19,598 nucleotides of DNA from Nitrospira sp. UBA5698. Its GTDB lineage: Bacteria > Nitrospirota > Nitrospiria > Nitrospirales > Nitrospiraceae. Position 1 is the first letter of the stretch. The number at the start of each line of letters is the position of its first letter. Both the position numbers and the translations under genes were made by a program. The notes below the pieces were generated by a model. It worked only from the letters and a program-made list of their open reading frames with translations, was not told the origin of the DNA and ran no database searches. The stretch is taken from positions 1-19,598 of the forward strand of contig DIHK01000001.1 of assembly GCA_002420115.1 (NCBI GenBank). Direction: 5' to 3'. Shown here one piece after another: positions 1 to 6,529 of this stretch.

Positions 1-639
1 AGTTTTCAATCGCTTGCAAAGAAACAGGAGGATTTAGTCTCGCGATGTGCCCAATCACGCTCTTGCGATCAGGTGTATTTTACGCGTGGACTTCTTGGGC
101 TCTATGAAAGTCGCGAAGTTGCAGCGAAATACTTTGAAAAAGTTCTGACCGTTACTCCAACAGGACCGGTTGCAAGGACGAGTAAAGCCTGGCTGCAAGT
201 CATCAAAAACCCCGTTGTTTCTGGGCAGAAGGGATGGCCGGGATCCGTACTGACTGCCTCTGCGATTGCGGACGCGCACACATCATTAGCGATGGTGGCG
301 GATCGTCTGGTTCGGAACTTGCTTGATGAGCAGGTGTTAATCCAACAATTCCATGCCTCGAAGGATGATGAGTCGGAGGCGATGGAGGCGTTGCAGCGGG
401 AGTTGGCGGAGCGAGATCGCAGAATAGAGACGCTCCTCTCCAAGAAAGATTCGACAAAGGGATCGGTAGATCCTGTCGCGCTGCAAAAACAATTGGCTGA
501 ACGAGATAAGAAGATTGAAGAGCTGTCTTCTCAACTTGAGGCGTTGAAACGAATCGATCAAGAAATGCGCGAGAAAGTTCGTCCGATCCGTCCCCCGTTG
601 ACGACGGTTCCTAGTCCAGGTCCAGAAACCACACCCTAA
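1..639 (+). CDS. QseG/YfhG-like helical protein, 3' part (partial)
   Basis: The frame is open from base 1, so the true start lies left of the window and 212 codons are visible. The first ~65 visible residues look like a TPR-like helical segment (YFTRGLLGLYESREVAAKYF). From about residue 120 to 195 there is a charged heptad-rich coiled coil with an internal repeat (LQRELAERDRRIETL and LQKQLAERDKKIEEL). The tail is rich in Pro and Thr. It ends 26 bases before a GlrR-like regulator. In Escherichia coli the lipoprotein QseG sits between the kinase GlrK and the regulator GlrR and acts on the kinase at the envelope. The same position and helical style suggest a QseG-type accessory protein, but the N-terminal signal and lipobox that would support this are not visible. 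Role is inferred from context; the CDS itself is secure. Confidence 0.75.
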   Translation, partial: SFQSLAKKQEDLVSRCAQSRSCDQVYFTRGLLGLYESREVAAKYFEKVLTVTPTGPVARTSKAWLQVIKNPVVSGQKGWPGSVLTASAIADAHTSLAMVADRLVRNLLDEQVLIQQFHASKDDESEAMEALQRELAERDRRIETLLSKKDSTKGSVDPVALQKQLAERDKKIEELSSQLEALKRIDQEMREKVRPIRPPLTTVPSPGPETTP

Positions 640-665
640 ATGAAAGCCAGAAAGATTAGGTAATC

Positions 666-2099
666 ATGGAGTCAAAAGACATGGAGCGAGAGAACATTCT
701 TGTCATTGATGATGACGAGGGGTTGTTGCATTTGCTGAAAATGCGGTTGTCCGCGATGGGGTTTTCCGTCACATCTCGTACCACGGGACAGGAGGCGGTT
801 GAGGCAACGAAACACACGACGTTTGATTTGGCGATTACTGATCTCCGCCTTCGAAATGAAAATGGGTTGGATGTGACCGAAGCGTTGTTGCAAAACCAGC
901 CGGGACTTCCGGTCATCATTTTAACGGCCCATGGCAGTATTCCCAACGCGGTGGAGGCGATGCAACGTGGGGCGTTCGGGTATCTGACAAAACCGTTCGA
1001 TGATAAAGAGCTCAAGGAGACGATCGATAAAGCGCTCACTCAACAGCGAATGAGTCGTGAGATCGATCGACTCAAATCGTTAGTCAAGGAGCTCTATGGA
1101 CTGGAGAATGTCGTGGCGCGAAGTTCGGCAATGCAACAGCTCTTTCAACAAATTGGTCAGGTTGCTGAATCAGATGCGACCATCCTGCTCTTTGGCGAGA
1201 CTGGTACCGGTAAGGAGGTCATGGCGCGCGTTATTCATGCGAACAGTCGCCGCAGTAAAGGTGCGTTCGTGGCGCTTAACTGTGCTGCCATTCCGGAAAC
1301 ACTGTTTGAGAGTGAGTTGTTTGGGCACGTGAAGGGGGCCTTTACGAGCGCCCATGGTGCAAAGCGAGGACTCTTTCAAATGGCCCATGGCGGGACGCTC
1401 TTTCTTGATGAAATCGGCGAAATGCCGCTCTCAATGCAGGTGAAGTTGTTGCGTGCCGTCCAGGAACGGGAGATCAGAGAGGTTGGATCAGAGACGTCCG
1501 TTAAAGTCGATGTACGCATTCTTGCAGCGACGAATAAGGATCTCGCCGAGGCAGTCAAGAGCGGAGCATTCCGTAACGATCTCTACTATCGGATTTCGGT
1601 GGTTCCTCTCTTCATTCCCCCGTTGCGTGAGCGGCGAGATGATATCCCGTTGCTCGCTCAGTATTTCCTTCAGCAGAGCATGAAGCGATCCAATAAGGAT
1701 GTCAAAGGGTTTACGCCTGCTGCGCTTCATCGCTTGATGATCAACCCATGGCCGGGTAATGTGCGTGAGTTGGAAAATGCGGTCGAGAAAGCAGTGGTGA
1801 TGTCGCAGCAAGAAATGTTGACGCCAGATTTGTTTCCGGCAGTCAGTGCGTCGGCTGAGTCACCACTCAAGCCGCTTACAGAGGCGAAGGAAGAGTTTGA
1901 ACGCACCTACCTAAAGAATGTGCTGCATTTGACGGGTGGCAATATCTCACGTGCTGCTCAATTTGCGGGGCGATATAGGGCTGACTTCTATAAGATGCTC
2001 AGGAAGTATGGACTCCATCCTTCGACTACGAAGGGAAGACCCGAGGCAGAAGTCGATGAGCTAGAGTCCGAGGAGCATTTGACAGAAGCAGAACGATAA
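666..2099 (+). CDS. glrR: Sigma54-dependent response regulator, GlrR-like
   Basis: A 477-residue enhancer-binding protein of NtrC type. Receiver domain at ~9-125: acidic pocket D15-D17, phospho-acceptor D59, T87 and K109. AAA+ domain at ~148-380: Walker A GETGTGKE (177-184), sigma54-contact loop GAFTSA (224-229, a variant of GAFTGA), Walker B GGTLFLDE (242-249), arginine-finger region FRNDLYYR. A Fis-type helix-turn-helix lies at ~425-446, where GRYRADFYKML resembles the GlrR C terminus (GRNRTEFYKLL). It should be phosphorylated by a membrane kinase and then activate sigma54 promoters. The start at 666 follows TTAGG; a second ATG at 681 is less well spaced. The acidic tail after the HTH is longer than in E. 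coli GlrR. The upstream QseG-like gene supports the GlrR assignment. A plausible target promoter lies at 4567-4581. Confidence 0.9.
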   Translation: MESKDMERENILVIDDDEGLLHLLKMRLSAMGFSVTSRTTGQEAVEATKHTTFDLAITDLRLRNENGLDVTEALLQNQPGLPVIILTAHGSIPNAVEAMQRGAFGYLTKPFDDKELKETIDKALTQQRMSREIDRLKSLVKELYGLENVVARSSAMQQLFQQIGQVAESDATILLFGETGTGKEVMARVIHANSRRSKGAFVALNCAAIPETLFESELFGHVKGAFTSAHGAKRGLFQMAHGGTLFLDEIGEMPLSMQVKLLRAVQEREIREVGSETSVKVDVRILAATNKDLAEAVKSGAFRNDLYYRISVVPLFIPPLRERRDDIPLLAQYFLQQSMKRSNKDVKGFTPAALHRLMINPWPGNVRELENAVEKAVVMSQQEMLTPDLFPAVSASAESPLKPLTEAKEEFERTYLKNVLHLTGGNISRAAQFAGRYRADFYKMLRKYGLHPSTTKGRPEAEVDELESEEHLTEAER

Positions 2100-2101
2100 G
2101 A

Positions 2102-2109
2102 GTGTACAG
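2102..2109. promoter_or_regulatory. GTGTACAG motif just after glrR stop
   Basis: The 8-mer GTGTACAG (palindromic core TGTACA) lies two bases after the glrR stop. The same 8-mer occurs at 4668-4675 and 4725-4732 upstream of the sigma54 promoter. It may be a protein-binding half-site or chance; no function is shown here. Confidence 0.2.
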
Positions 2110-2305
2110 TTTACAAAGGCCTCACTACTTTGAAGTTCTCAGTAGAAGTCGTTTCCTAATCCAGGTTCCTGGGCGCGAGTTGGTCCAACCTCAATAGTTA
2201 TCAGACGTTCTCCCACCTCCTGCGCAGGAAGCCACAGGGGGTGTTCTCTGCATTCATCAGATCCCTATAGGCGGCGTGCTGCAGTCTTGGGAGAGGAGAA
2301 CGTGC

Positions 2306-2331
2306 TGCCCGAATCCCCCTTTCTTCGGGCA
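2306..2331. other. Hairpin in glrR / BACON-gene intergenic region
   Basis: Arms TGCCCGAA (2306-2313) and TTCGGGCA (2324-2331) enclose a 10-base pyrimidine-rich loop. No T run follows directly. It is the only clear structure in the middle of the 478-base gap 2100-2577, apart from a small CCTGCGCAGG palindrome near 2219-2228. I see no convincing ORF in this gap. It could be the 3' end of the glrR transcript or part of an unrecognised small RNA. Confidence 0.3.
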
Positions 2332-2528
2332 CAGTGATGTTTTCTGGGGAGGGTGTTAGGCTCTGATATGGTGAGGGCCTTACCCAGAACTCAGCGGCTA
2401 GGAATAGGTGCGAAGAGCTCGAAGTTTCGGTACCCCTATGGGTAGTTCGACATTGTGTACGGAAAATGGATGGCTTTTGAGTTGGTTGTGTTTGTGAGCG
2501 ATGTGCTGGTTTGTCATTCTTTCGGATG

Positions 2529-2558
2529 ATAGGGCGGTCTTGATGAAGACCGCCCTAT
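2529..2558. terminator. Bidirectional terminator-like hairpin between convergent genes
   Basis: Perfect 13-bp GC-rich stem ATAGGGCGGTCTT / AAGACCGCCCTAT with a GATG tetraloop. It lies 20 bases past the stop of the minus-strand BACON gene and is the last structure before it for plus-strand transcripts coming from glrR. Neither side has a clear T tract, so intrinsic termination may be inefficient. Stem quality and location between convergent genes support a transcript-end role. Confidence 0.6.
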
Positions 2559-2577
2559 GCCATGCTCGCTATCAGGA

Positions 2578-4503
2578 TCAGTAGACGCTCTTGCTCACCT
2601 CGTTGGAATATCCACTTTCATTTCCCGCGATATCAAAGGCCGTTACGACAAAGAAGTAAGTTTTCCCGAATTGGAGGTTTTTCGCTTGGTAGCTTGTTAC
2701 ATTGCCACGAAGCATCTCGATGACATTTCCTTGGTCATATTTCCCCGAGATTGTTGAACGGTAGACCTTGTATCCCGCCAGATCTGTTTCGGTATTCGCT
2801 TTCCATGTCAATGTTGCAGATGAACTCGACGGAGGATTGAGTATCAGCGTGATTGTTACGGTCTTGATGACGGTTCCACTGGCCACTGTAACTGTCGCCT
2901 GGTTCTCTCCCTGAATTGCCTTTGAGGTGTCCACGTTGGCGGTGATGGTTCCACTGGCAGCTCCAGAAGTCTGACTGAGCGAAAGCCATGCGGCGGTTTT
3001 TGTTGCTGTCCAGGATCCACTGGCTTGCACGGCGATGGCCTTGCTCGCTGGGTTGGCCAACCCTTGGGTTGCCGTAAAGGCAAGGCTATCTGATGAGAGG
3101 GTCAAGGAGCCAGGTGAGAGCGTCAGCGTCACGCCGATAGTTCTTGTCGTGTTTCCTGCCGTCACTGAAATGGTAGCAGTATTGATCTGCGTTGAAACAT
3201 TTCCAAGGTCAACGCTTGCGATAATTGTCCCGTTGCCGGAACCGGATGTCGTGTTCAACTTAAGCCAGGCAGCGTTGACGCTGGCCGTCCAGTTGCCATT
3301 TGCTGTGACGTTCACAGATTGGTTGGCCGGATTGGAGCCGCCTGACACGCCTGTATAGGTCAGTGATGATGGACTGAGTGTGATTGAGGTCGGTGCCGGC
3401 GTTACGCTGAAGGTGACGGGGATTGCAACGGGTTGCGCGCCAGGTGCACTGAGTGTGATGGTGCCGGTGTGGGTACCGACGCCGAGTGAGCCCAGCACGG
3501 GGGTAATGGTGACAGTGCCATTACCGGTGCCAGTCGTCGACGAGAGGGTAAGCCAGGCGGCATTGTCACTCGCGGTCCAGCTGAGCGTGCCACTGCCAGT
3601 ATTGCGGATGTTCAGTAGTTGAGGAGCCGGGTTACTTCCATTCTGTTGAGCGGTAAACGACAGACTAGTGGAGCTCACGCCAATAGCGGGAGGGACAGGT
3701 GCCGGCGTCACGCTGAAGGTGACGGGGATTGTAACGGGTTGCGCGCCAGGTGCACTGAGCGTGATGGTGCCGGTGTGGGTGCCCACGCCGAGTGAGCCGA
3801 GGATGGGGGTAATGGTCACGGTGCCATTTCCGGTACCGGAGGTGGGTGAGACTGCCAGCCAACCAGCATTGTCACTTGCGGTCCAGCTGAGCATGCCACC
3901 GCCAGTATTGCGGATGCTCACTACTTGAGGAACTGGATTATTTCCACTCTGTTGAGCGATAAACGACAAATTGGGGGAGCTCACGCCAATAGCTGGGGGG
4001 ACAGGTGCCGGCGTCACGGTGAAGGTGACCGGGACAGAAACCGGCTGTGCGCCGGGGGCACTGAGTATGATGTTGCCCGTGTGGGTGCCGACTCCGAGGG
4101 AGTCGTTGACAGGGCTGATGGTCACAGTGCCATTCCCGGTACCTGAGGCAGGGTTTAGGGCCAACCATGATGTGTTTGTTGCGGCACTCCAGTTCAAAGT
4201 TCCCCGACCTCGGTTGCTGACGGTCAAAACTTGTGGCGATGGTGTACTCCCCTGTTGACTACTAAACGATAGGACAAGAGAGTTCAGTGCGATAGCCGGC
4301 GACGGATTAGTTGGTGTAGTAAGTCGTTTCAATGCCGGCATTCGAGGCATCAGTCTCGAGTTGGGTGTTGGAGACGTCGTGGTGATAGAGGGGTCATCAG
4401 TTGCGGCAAAGGCATTAGAGATTCGCACGATCGTCGGGTCGAATAGACTGGAAACCATGCAGAATCCAATGGGGAACAACAATTGCCGAATGTGCTGGCG
4501 CAT
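2578..4503 (-). CDS. Secreted BACON-repeat protein with C-terminal fibronectin III domain
   Basis: A 641-residue protein. A hydrophobic N-terminal stretch (residues 8-21) and a likely signal-peptidase site near AFAA (31-34) indicate export. A Pro/Thr-rich linker follows. Five Ig-like BACON-type repeats come next: ~71-164, 171-266, 273-368, 373-462 and 465-555. Each carries the pattern W-L-x-L/V ... SGxGNGT ... V-F-V. A fibronectin type III domain fills ~562-641 (LTWKANTETDLAGYKVYRS). BACON domains are associated with carbohydrate or mucin binding in Bacteroidetes, so an extracellular adhesin or polysaccharide-binding role is likely but inferred. No enzymatic domain, LPxTG or PEP-CTERM anchor is seen, so the protein may be released or exported by the T2SS-like system downstream. 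The start has a strong AAGGAGG Shine-Dalgarno. Promoter evidence points to sigma54. Confidence 0.9.
   Translation of the reverse strand: MRQHIRQLLFPIGFCMVSSLFDPTIVRISNAFAATDDPSITTTSPTPNSRLMPRMPALKRLTTPTNPSPAIALNSLVLSFSSQQGSTPSPQVLTVSNRGRGTLNWSAATNTSWLALNPASGTGNGTVTISPVNDSLGVGTHTGNIILSAPGAQPVSVPVTFTVTPAPVPPAIGVSSPNLSFIAQQSGNNPVPQVVSIRNTGGGMLSWTASDNAGWLAVSPTSGTGNGTVTITPILGSLGVGTHTGTITLSAPGAQPVTIPVTFSVTPAPVPPAIGVSSTSLSFTAQQNGSNPAPQLLNIRNTGSGTLSWTASDNAAWLTLSSTTGTGNGTVTITPVLGSLGVGTHTGTITLSAPGAQPVAIPVTFSVTPAPTSITLSPSSLTYTGVSGGSNPANQSVNVTANGNWTASVNAAWLKLNTTSGSGNGTIIASVDLGNVSTQINTATISVTAGNTTRTIGVTLTLSPGSLTLSSDSLAFTATQGLANPASKAIAVQASGSWTATKTAAWLSLSQTSGAASGTITANVDTSKAIQGENQATVTVASGTVIKTVTITLILNPPSSSSATLTWKANTETDLAGYKVYRSTISGKYDQGNVIEMLRGNVTSYQAKNLQFGKTYFFVVTAFDIAGNESGYSNEVSKSVY
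3400..4293 (-). repeat. Three tandem 306-bp coding repeats in BACON gene
   Basis: Repeats R1-R3 encode 102-residue units that are highly similar at DNA level; equivalent bases at 4017, 3711 and 3405 are exactly 306 apart. R2 and R3 (the two lower-coordinate units) are most alike, differing by few bases over the ~90 bases from the CGCTGAAGGTGACGGG segment. Repeats 4 and 5 of the protein are diverged and not part of this block. High identity suggests recent duplication or homogenisation and possible copy-number change. Confidence 0.85.
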
Positions 4504-4512
4504 CGCTTAGAT

Positions 4513-4519
4513 CCTCCTT
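4513..4519 (-). promoter_or_regulatory. Strong Shine-Dalgarno of BACON gene
   Basis: Minus-strand AAGGAGG, nine bases before the ATG at 4503-4501. It fixes the start codon choice. Confidence 0.85.
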
Positions 4520-4523
4520 GCGA

Positions 4524-4548
4524 GTGAATCGTGAAGCGAACGATTCAC
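4524..4548 (-). promoter_or_regulatory. 5' UTR hairpin upstream of BACON gene
   Basis: Perfect inverted repeat GTGAATCGT / ACGATTCAC with a 7-base loop. It lies between the predicted sigma54 start site (~4555) and the Shine-Dalgarno (4519-4513), so it would form at the very 5' end of the mRNA. It could stabilise the transcript, be bound by a protein or small RNA, or act as a DNA operator. Confidence 0.45.
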
Positions 4549-4566
4549 GTTGAGGCTGGATCTTGA

Positions 4567-4581
4567 GCAAGTCGAGTGCCG
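4567..4581 (-). promoter_or_regulatory. Sigma54 (-24/-12) promoter for BACON gene
   Basis: The minus strand reads CGGCACTCGACTTGC. The -24 GGCAC and -12 TTGC match the RpoN consensus, with the required 10 bases between GG and GC. Predicted transcription start is near 4555, giving a ~52-base leader. The dinucleotides GG and GC, spacing, orientation and distance to the gene all fit. Mismatches to the extended consensus are the T before GG and the G after CAC. Confidence 0.65.
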
Positions 4582-4658
4582 TGCTTGATGGCCAAATTGG
4601 TTCAGGCTGGTAACCACGTCTAGTGAGAGGATTTTCAGGCATTTGGCTACCAGAGGAG

Positions 4659-4732
4659 GTACAGGTCGTGTACAGGATCTCTATGTATCATTACTGAAAA
4701 TCGAGAATGATACGGTCTTCAGGAGTGTACAG
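4659..4732. promoter_or_regulatory. TGTACAG repeats in candidate enhancer region
   Basis: GTACAGG at 4659-4665 and 4670-4676 (starts 11 bases apart, one helical turn), and GTGTACAG at 4725-4732. They lie about 80-150 bases upstream of the sigma54 -24 element and flank the inverted repeat at 4685-4713. Position fits upstream activator sites; the protein that binds is unknown. Confidence 0.35.
4685..4713. promoter_or_regulatory. Inverted repeat, candidate enhancer-binding site
   Basis: Perfect 8-bp arms GTATCATT (4685-4692) and AATGATAC (4706-4713) separated by 13 bases. Arm starts are 21 bases apart, two helical turns. It is ~105-135 bases upstream of the sigma54 promoter, as expected for a dimeric NtrC-family site. 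It lies in the shared divergent region, so it could also affect the plus-strand dehydrogenase gene. Confidence 0.45.
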
Positions 4733-4819
4733 ATAATAAAATAGTTCATGTATGTCATGTAAGTTATTGATATGTAATGTTGATATAGTCATTTTGGGAA
4801 TCGTCTTATTCTGATTGTA

Positions 4820-4849
4820 TTGATATATCTGGGCATCTTGATTGGTAAT
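4820..4849 (+). promoter_or_regulatory. Weak candidate promoter for dehydrogenase gene
   Basis: TTGATA (4820-4825), an 18-base spacer, then GGTAAT (4844-4849). It sits in the AT-rich divergent region. It would give a leader of ~155 bases. A poor sigma54-like match (GGGCA...TTGG at 4831-4845) overlaps it. The choice between them is not resolved. Confidence 0.25.
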
Positions 4850-5012
4850 TGAGGTTCATTCTACGGAATCTATGGTATGTGTTAGGGGTGATAGCGACTG
4901 GAAGAGGGAAATCTCTATACAAGACCATCCACTTTCTTGACGATCTCGGTATCTTCTGCCATTGTTATCACCGTTCCCATTGTGGCTAATGTTTGGGAGG
5001 ATGTGAAAGGAC

Positions 5013-6308
5013 ATGAATAAAGGGGAAGCACGCTCAATTGCAGTGGTCGGGTTGGGTTATGTCGGTCTTCCAATCGCCGTGGCGTTTGGGAAAATTGGTC
5101 CGGTTGTTGGATTCGACGTTAACAAGAAGAAAATAGAGGAATTACAGAAGGGAATCGATCGGACCGGCGAAGTGTCAAAAGAAGATCTTGGGCTTGCGCA
5201 GGTCCGATATACCTCGGAGCCAGCCGATCTGAAATCCACGAACTTTATTATTGTCGCTGTACCCACACCGATTAACGATGCGCTACAGCCTGATCTCACG
5301 GCGTTGCAGAAGGCCTCCGAGCTGATCGGGCGAAACTTGTCACGGGGTGCCATCGTGGTCTATGAGTCAACTGTGTATCCAGGTGCGACGGAGGAAATCT
5401 GTTTGCCGATTTTGGAAAAAGCTTCGGGCATGAAGGCCGGGGTCGATTTTAAATTGGGTTATTCACCGGAGCGAATCAATCCAGGAGATAAGGAACATAC
5501 GCTTGCCAAGATCATCAAGGTTGTATCCGCACAGGATCAGGACGCGTTGGATGTCGTTGCAGATACCTATGCACTTGTTGTCACAGCAGGTATTCATCGT
5601 GCATCGAGCATCAAAGTCGCCGAAGCCGCCAAGGTGATTGAAAATACTCAACGAGATTTGAATATTGCCTTGATGAACGAGCTGTCGTTGATCTTTCATC
5701 GACTGGGGATCGATACCAGATCAGTTCTCGAGGCTGCGGGGACAAAGTGGAACTTTCTTAAGTTTTCCCCAGGCCTCGTCGGTGGTCATTGTATTGGCGT
5801 GGATCCATATTATTTGACTTCAAAAGCGGAATCAGTGGGATATCATCCGGAAGTCATTCTTGCCGGCCGTCGTATCAACAACGGGATGGGCAAGTTTGTA
5901 GCTGAACAGACGATGAAGCTGCTCAGTCAGTTATCACGCCCGGCCAATGAATTGCGTGTAGGGGTGCTTGGTTTGACGTTTAAGGAAAATGTACCAGACC
6001 TCCGCAATAGCAAGGTGCCTGATATCATCCATGAGCTTCACGAGTATGGCGTACAAGTCCTGGTCCATGACCCTATTGCTGAAGAGGACGAAGCCCTGGC
6101 AGAGTACGGCATCCATTTAGTTGAGTGGGACCAGCTGAAGGATCTTGATGGATTGATCGTTGCCGTTGCGCATAAGCGGTTTTCTGATTTGAACCTCCAG
6201 AGTTTATTGAGACCGCTTCGGAGCCGGAACCAAGGTGTCCTGATCGATGTGAAGAGCATCTTTGATCCGGTTCAGATCCCTTCGTCCCTAAAATATTGGC
6301 GATTGTAA
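5013..6308 (+). CDS. tviB: UDP-N-acetylglucosamine/galactosamine 6-dehydrogenase (TviB/WbpO family)
   Basis: A 431-residue nucleotide-sugar dehydrogenase that oxidises a UDP-N-acetylhexosamine to the uronic acid with two NAD+. N-terminal Rossmann motif GLGYVGLP (13-20). Substrate-loop motif YSPERINPGD (150-159). The central helix has AAKVIENTQRDLNIALMNE with K207 and N211. Catalytic cysteine C260 is in GGHCIGVDPYYL. The C-terminal UDP-binding domain begins with LTFKENVPDLRNSK. The length is normal and the TviB/VipA/WbpO subfamily fits best. The product would feed capsule, exopolysaccharide or O-antigen synthesis. It stands alone here with no glycosyltransferases, divergent from the BACON gene. 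GGGAGG lies 12 bases upstream of the ATG and GAAAGGA is adjacent to it. Exact substrate (GlcNAc or GalNAc) cannot be told. Confidence 0.92.
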   Translation: MNKGEARSIAVVGLGYVGLPIAVAFGKIGPVVGFDVNKKKIEELQKGIDRTGEVSKEDLGLAQVRYTSEPADLKSTNFIIVAVPTPINDALQPDLTALQKASELIGRNLSRGAIVVYESTVYPGATEEICLPILEKASGMKAGVDFKLGYSPERINPGDKEHTLAKIIKVVSAQDQDALDVVADTYALVVTAGIHRASSIKVAEAAKVIENTQRDLNIALMNELSLIFHRLGIDTRSVLEAAGTKWNFLKFSPGLVGGHCIGVDPYYLTSKAESVGYHPEVILAGRRINNGMGKFVAEQTMKLLSQLSRPANELRVGVLGLTFKENVPDLRNSKVPDIIHELHEYGVQVLVHDPIAEEDEALAEYGIHLVEWDQLKDLDGLIVAVAHKRFSDLNLQSLLRPLRSRNQGVLIDVKSIFDPVQIPSSLKYWRL

Positions 6309-6366
6309 GCACAAACCTGACTGATTGGCGATATCGATAAGATAATCTTCTTAGTATCCCCGGAAG

Positions 6367-6395
6367 GTCCCGCTTACATCAGGATGTGAGCGGAC
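6367..6395. terminator. Terminator-like hairpin after dehydrogenase gene
   Basis: Stem CCGCTTACAT (6370-6379) / ATGTGAGCGG (6384-6393) with a CAGG loop and one U-G pair, extended by two pairs across a bulged C. It lies ~60 bases past the dehydrogenase stop. A short T run (AGTTTTCCC) follows only ~13 bases later, so termination strength is uncertain. The stop of the antisense small ORF falls in the left arm. Confidence 0.4.
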
Positions 6396-6505
6396 AGCTC
6401 ATCCAGTTTTCCCTTCTTCAACTTCTGGCCTTTTCCTTTGAGCCCGTTTTGATCCGTAGTATAAGAAATTGATGGAGGGGTGAGGGCTCCCTTCGTTTTG
6501 CTCAT
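6374..6505 (-). CDS. Possible 43-residue lysine-rich small protein
   Basis: An ATG at 6505-6503 (minus strand) opens 43 codons ending in TAA within a hairpin. The peptide starts MSKTKGALTPPSIS and has a basic centre (LKGKGQKLKKGK) followed by LDELSAHILM. Codon usage looks ordinary and it lies wholly in the dehydrogenase-gspD gap. The Shine-Dalgarno is weak (CGGGATGAA before ATG). An in-frame extension upstream would run into gspD antisense and is less likely. It overlaps the candidate operon promoter. Family not recognised; it may be a chance ORF. Confidence 0.25.
   Translation of the reverse strand: MSKTKGALTPPSISYTTDQNGLKGKGQKLKKGKLDELSAHILM
6438..6465 (+). promoter_or_regulatory. Candidate sigma70-type promoter of secretion operon
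   Basis: TTGAGC (6438-6443), a 16-base spacer, then TATAAG (6460-6465; 5 of 6 to consensus). Predicted start is ~6472, about 58 bases before the GTG of the secretin gene. It is the best promoter-like pair in the 221-base gap before the operon. Confidence 0.4.
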
Positions 6506-6529
6506 TTCATCCCGTATGAGAGAGGTGTT

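Noticed and set aside
2557..2757. Plus-strand ORF at the 3' end of the BACON gene
   Set aside because: It lies antisense to the FN3-coding region, has no ribosome site, and starts inside the terminator hairpin.
3035..4258. Series of plus-strand ORFs with repeated VTLKVTG / GCAPGALSVM peptides
   Set aside because: They are opposite-strand shadows of the BACON repeats; the repetition comes from the coding repeats on the minus strand.
4831..4845. Sigma54-like GGGCATCTTGATTGG upstream of the dehydrogenase gene
   Set aside because: The conserved GC of the -12 element reads GG and only part of -24 fits; far weaker than the minus-strand site.
4937..4965. TTGACG followed by CATTGT as a closer dehydrogenase promoter
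   Set aside because: The -10 hexamer matches only two of six consensus bases.
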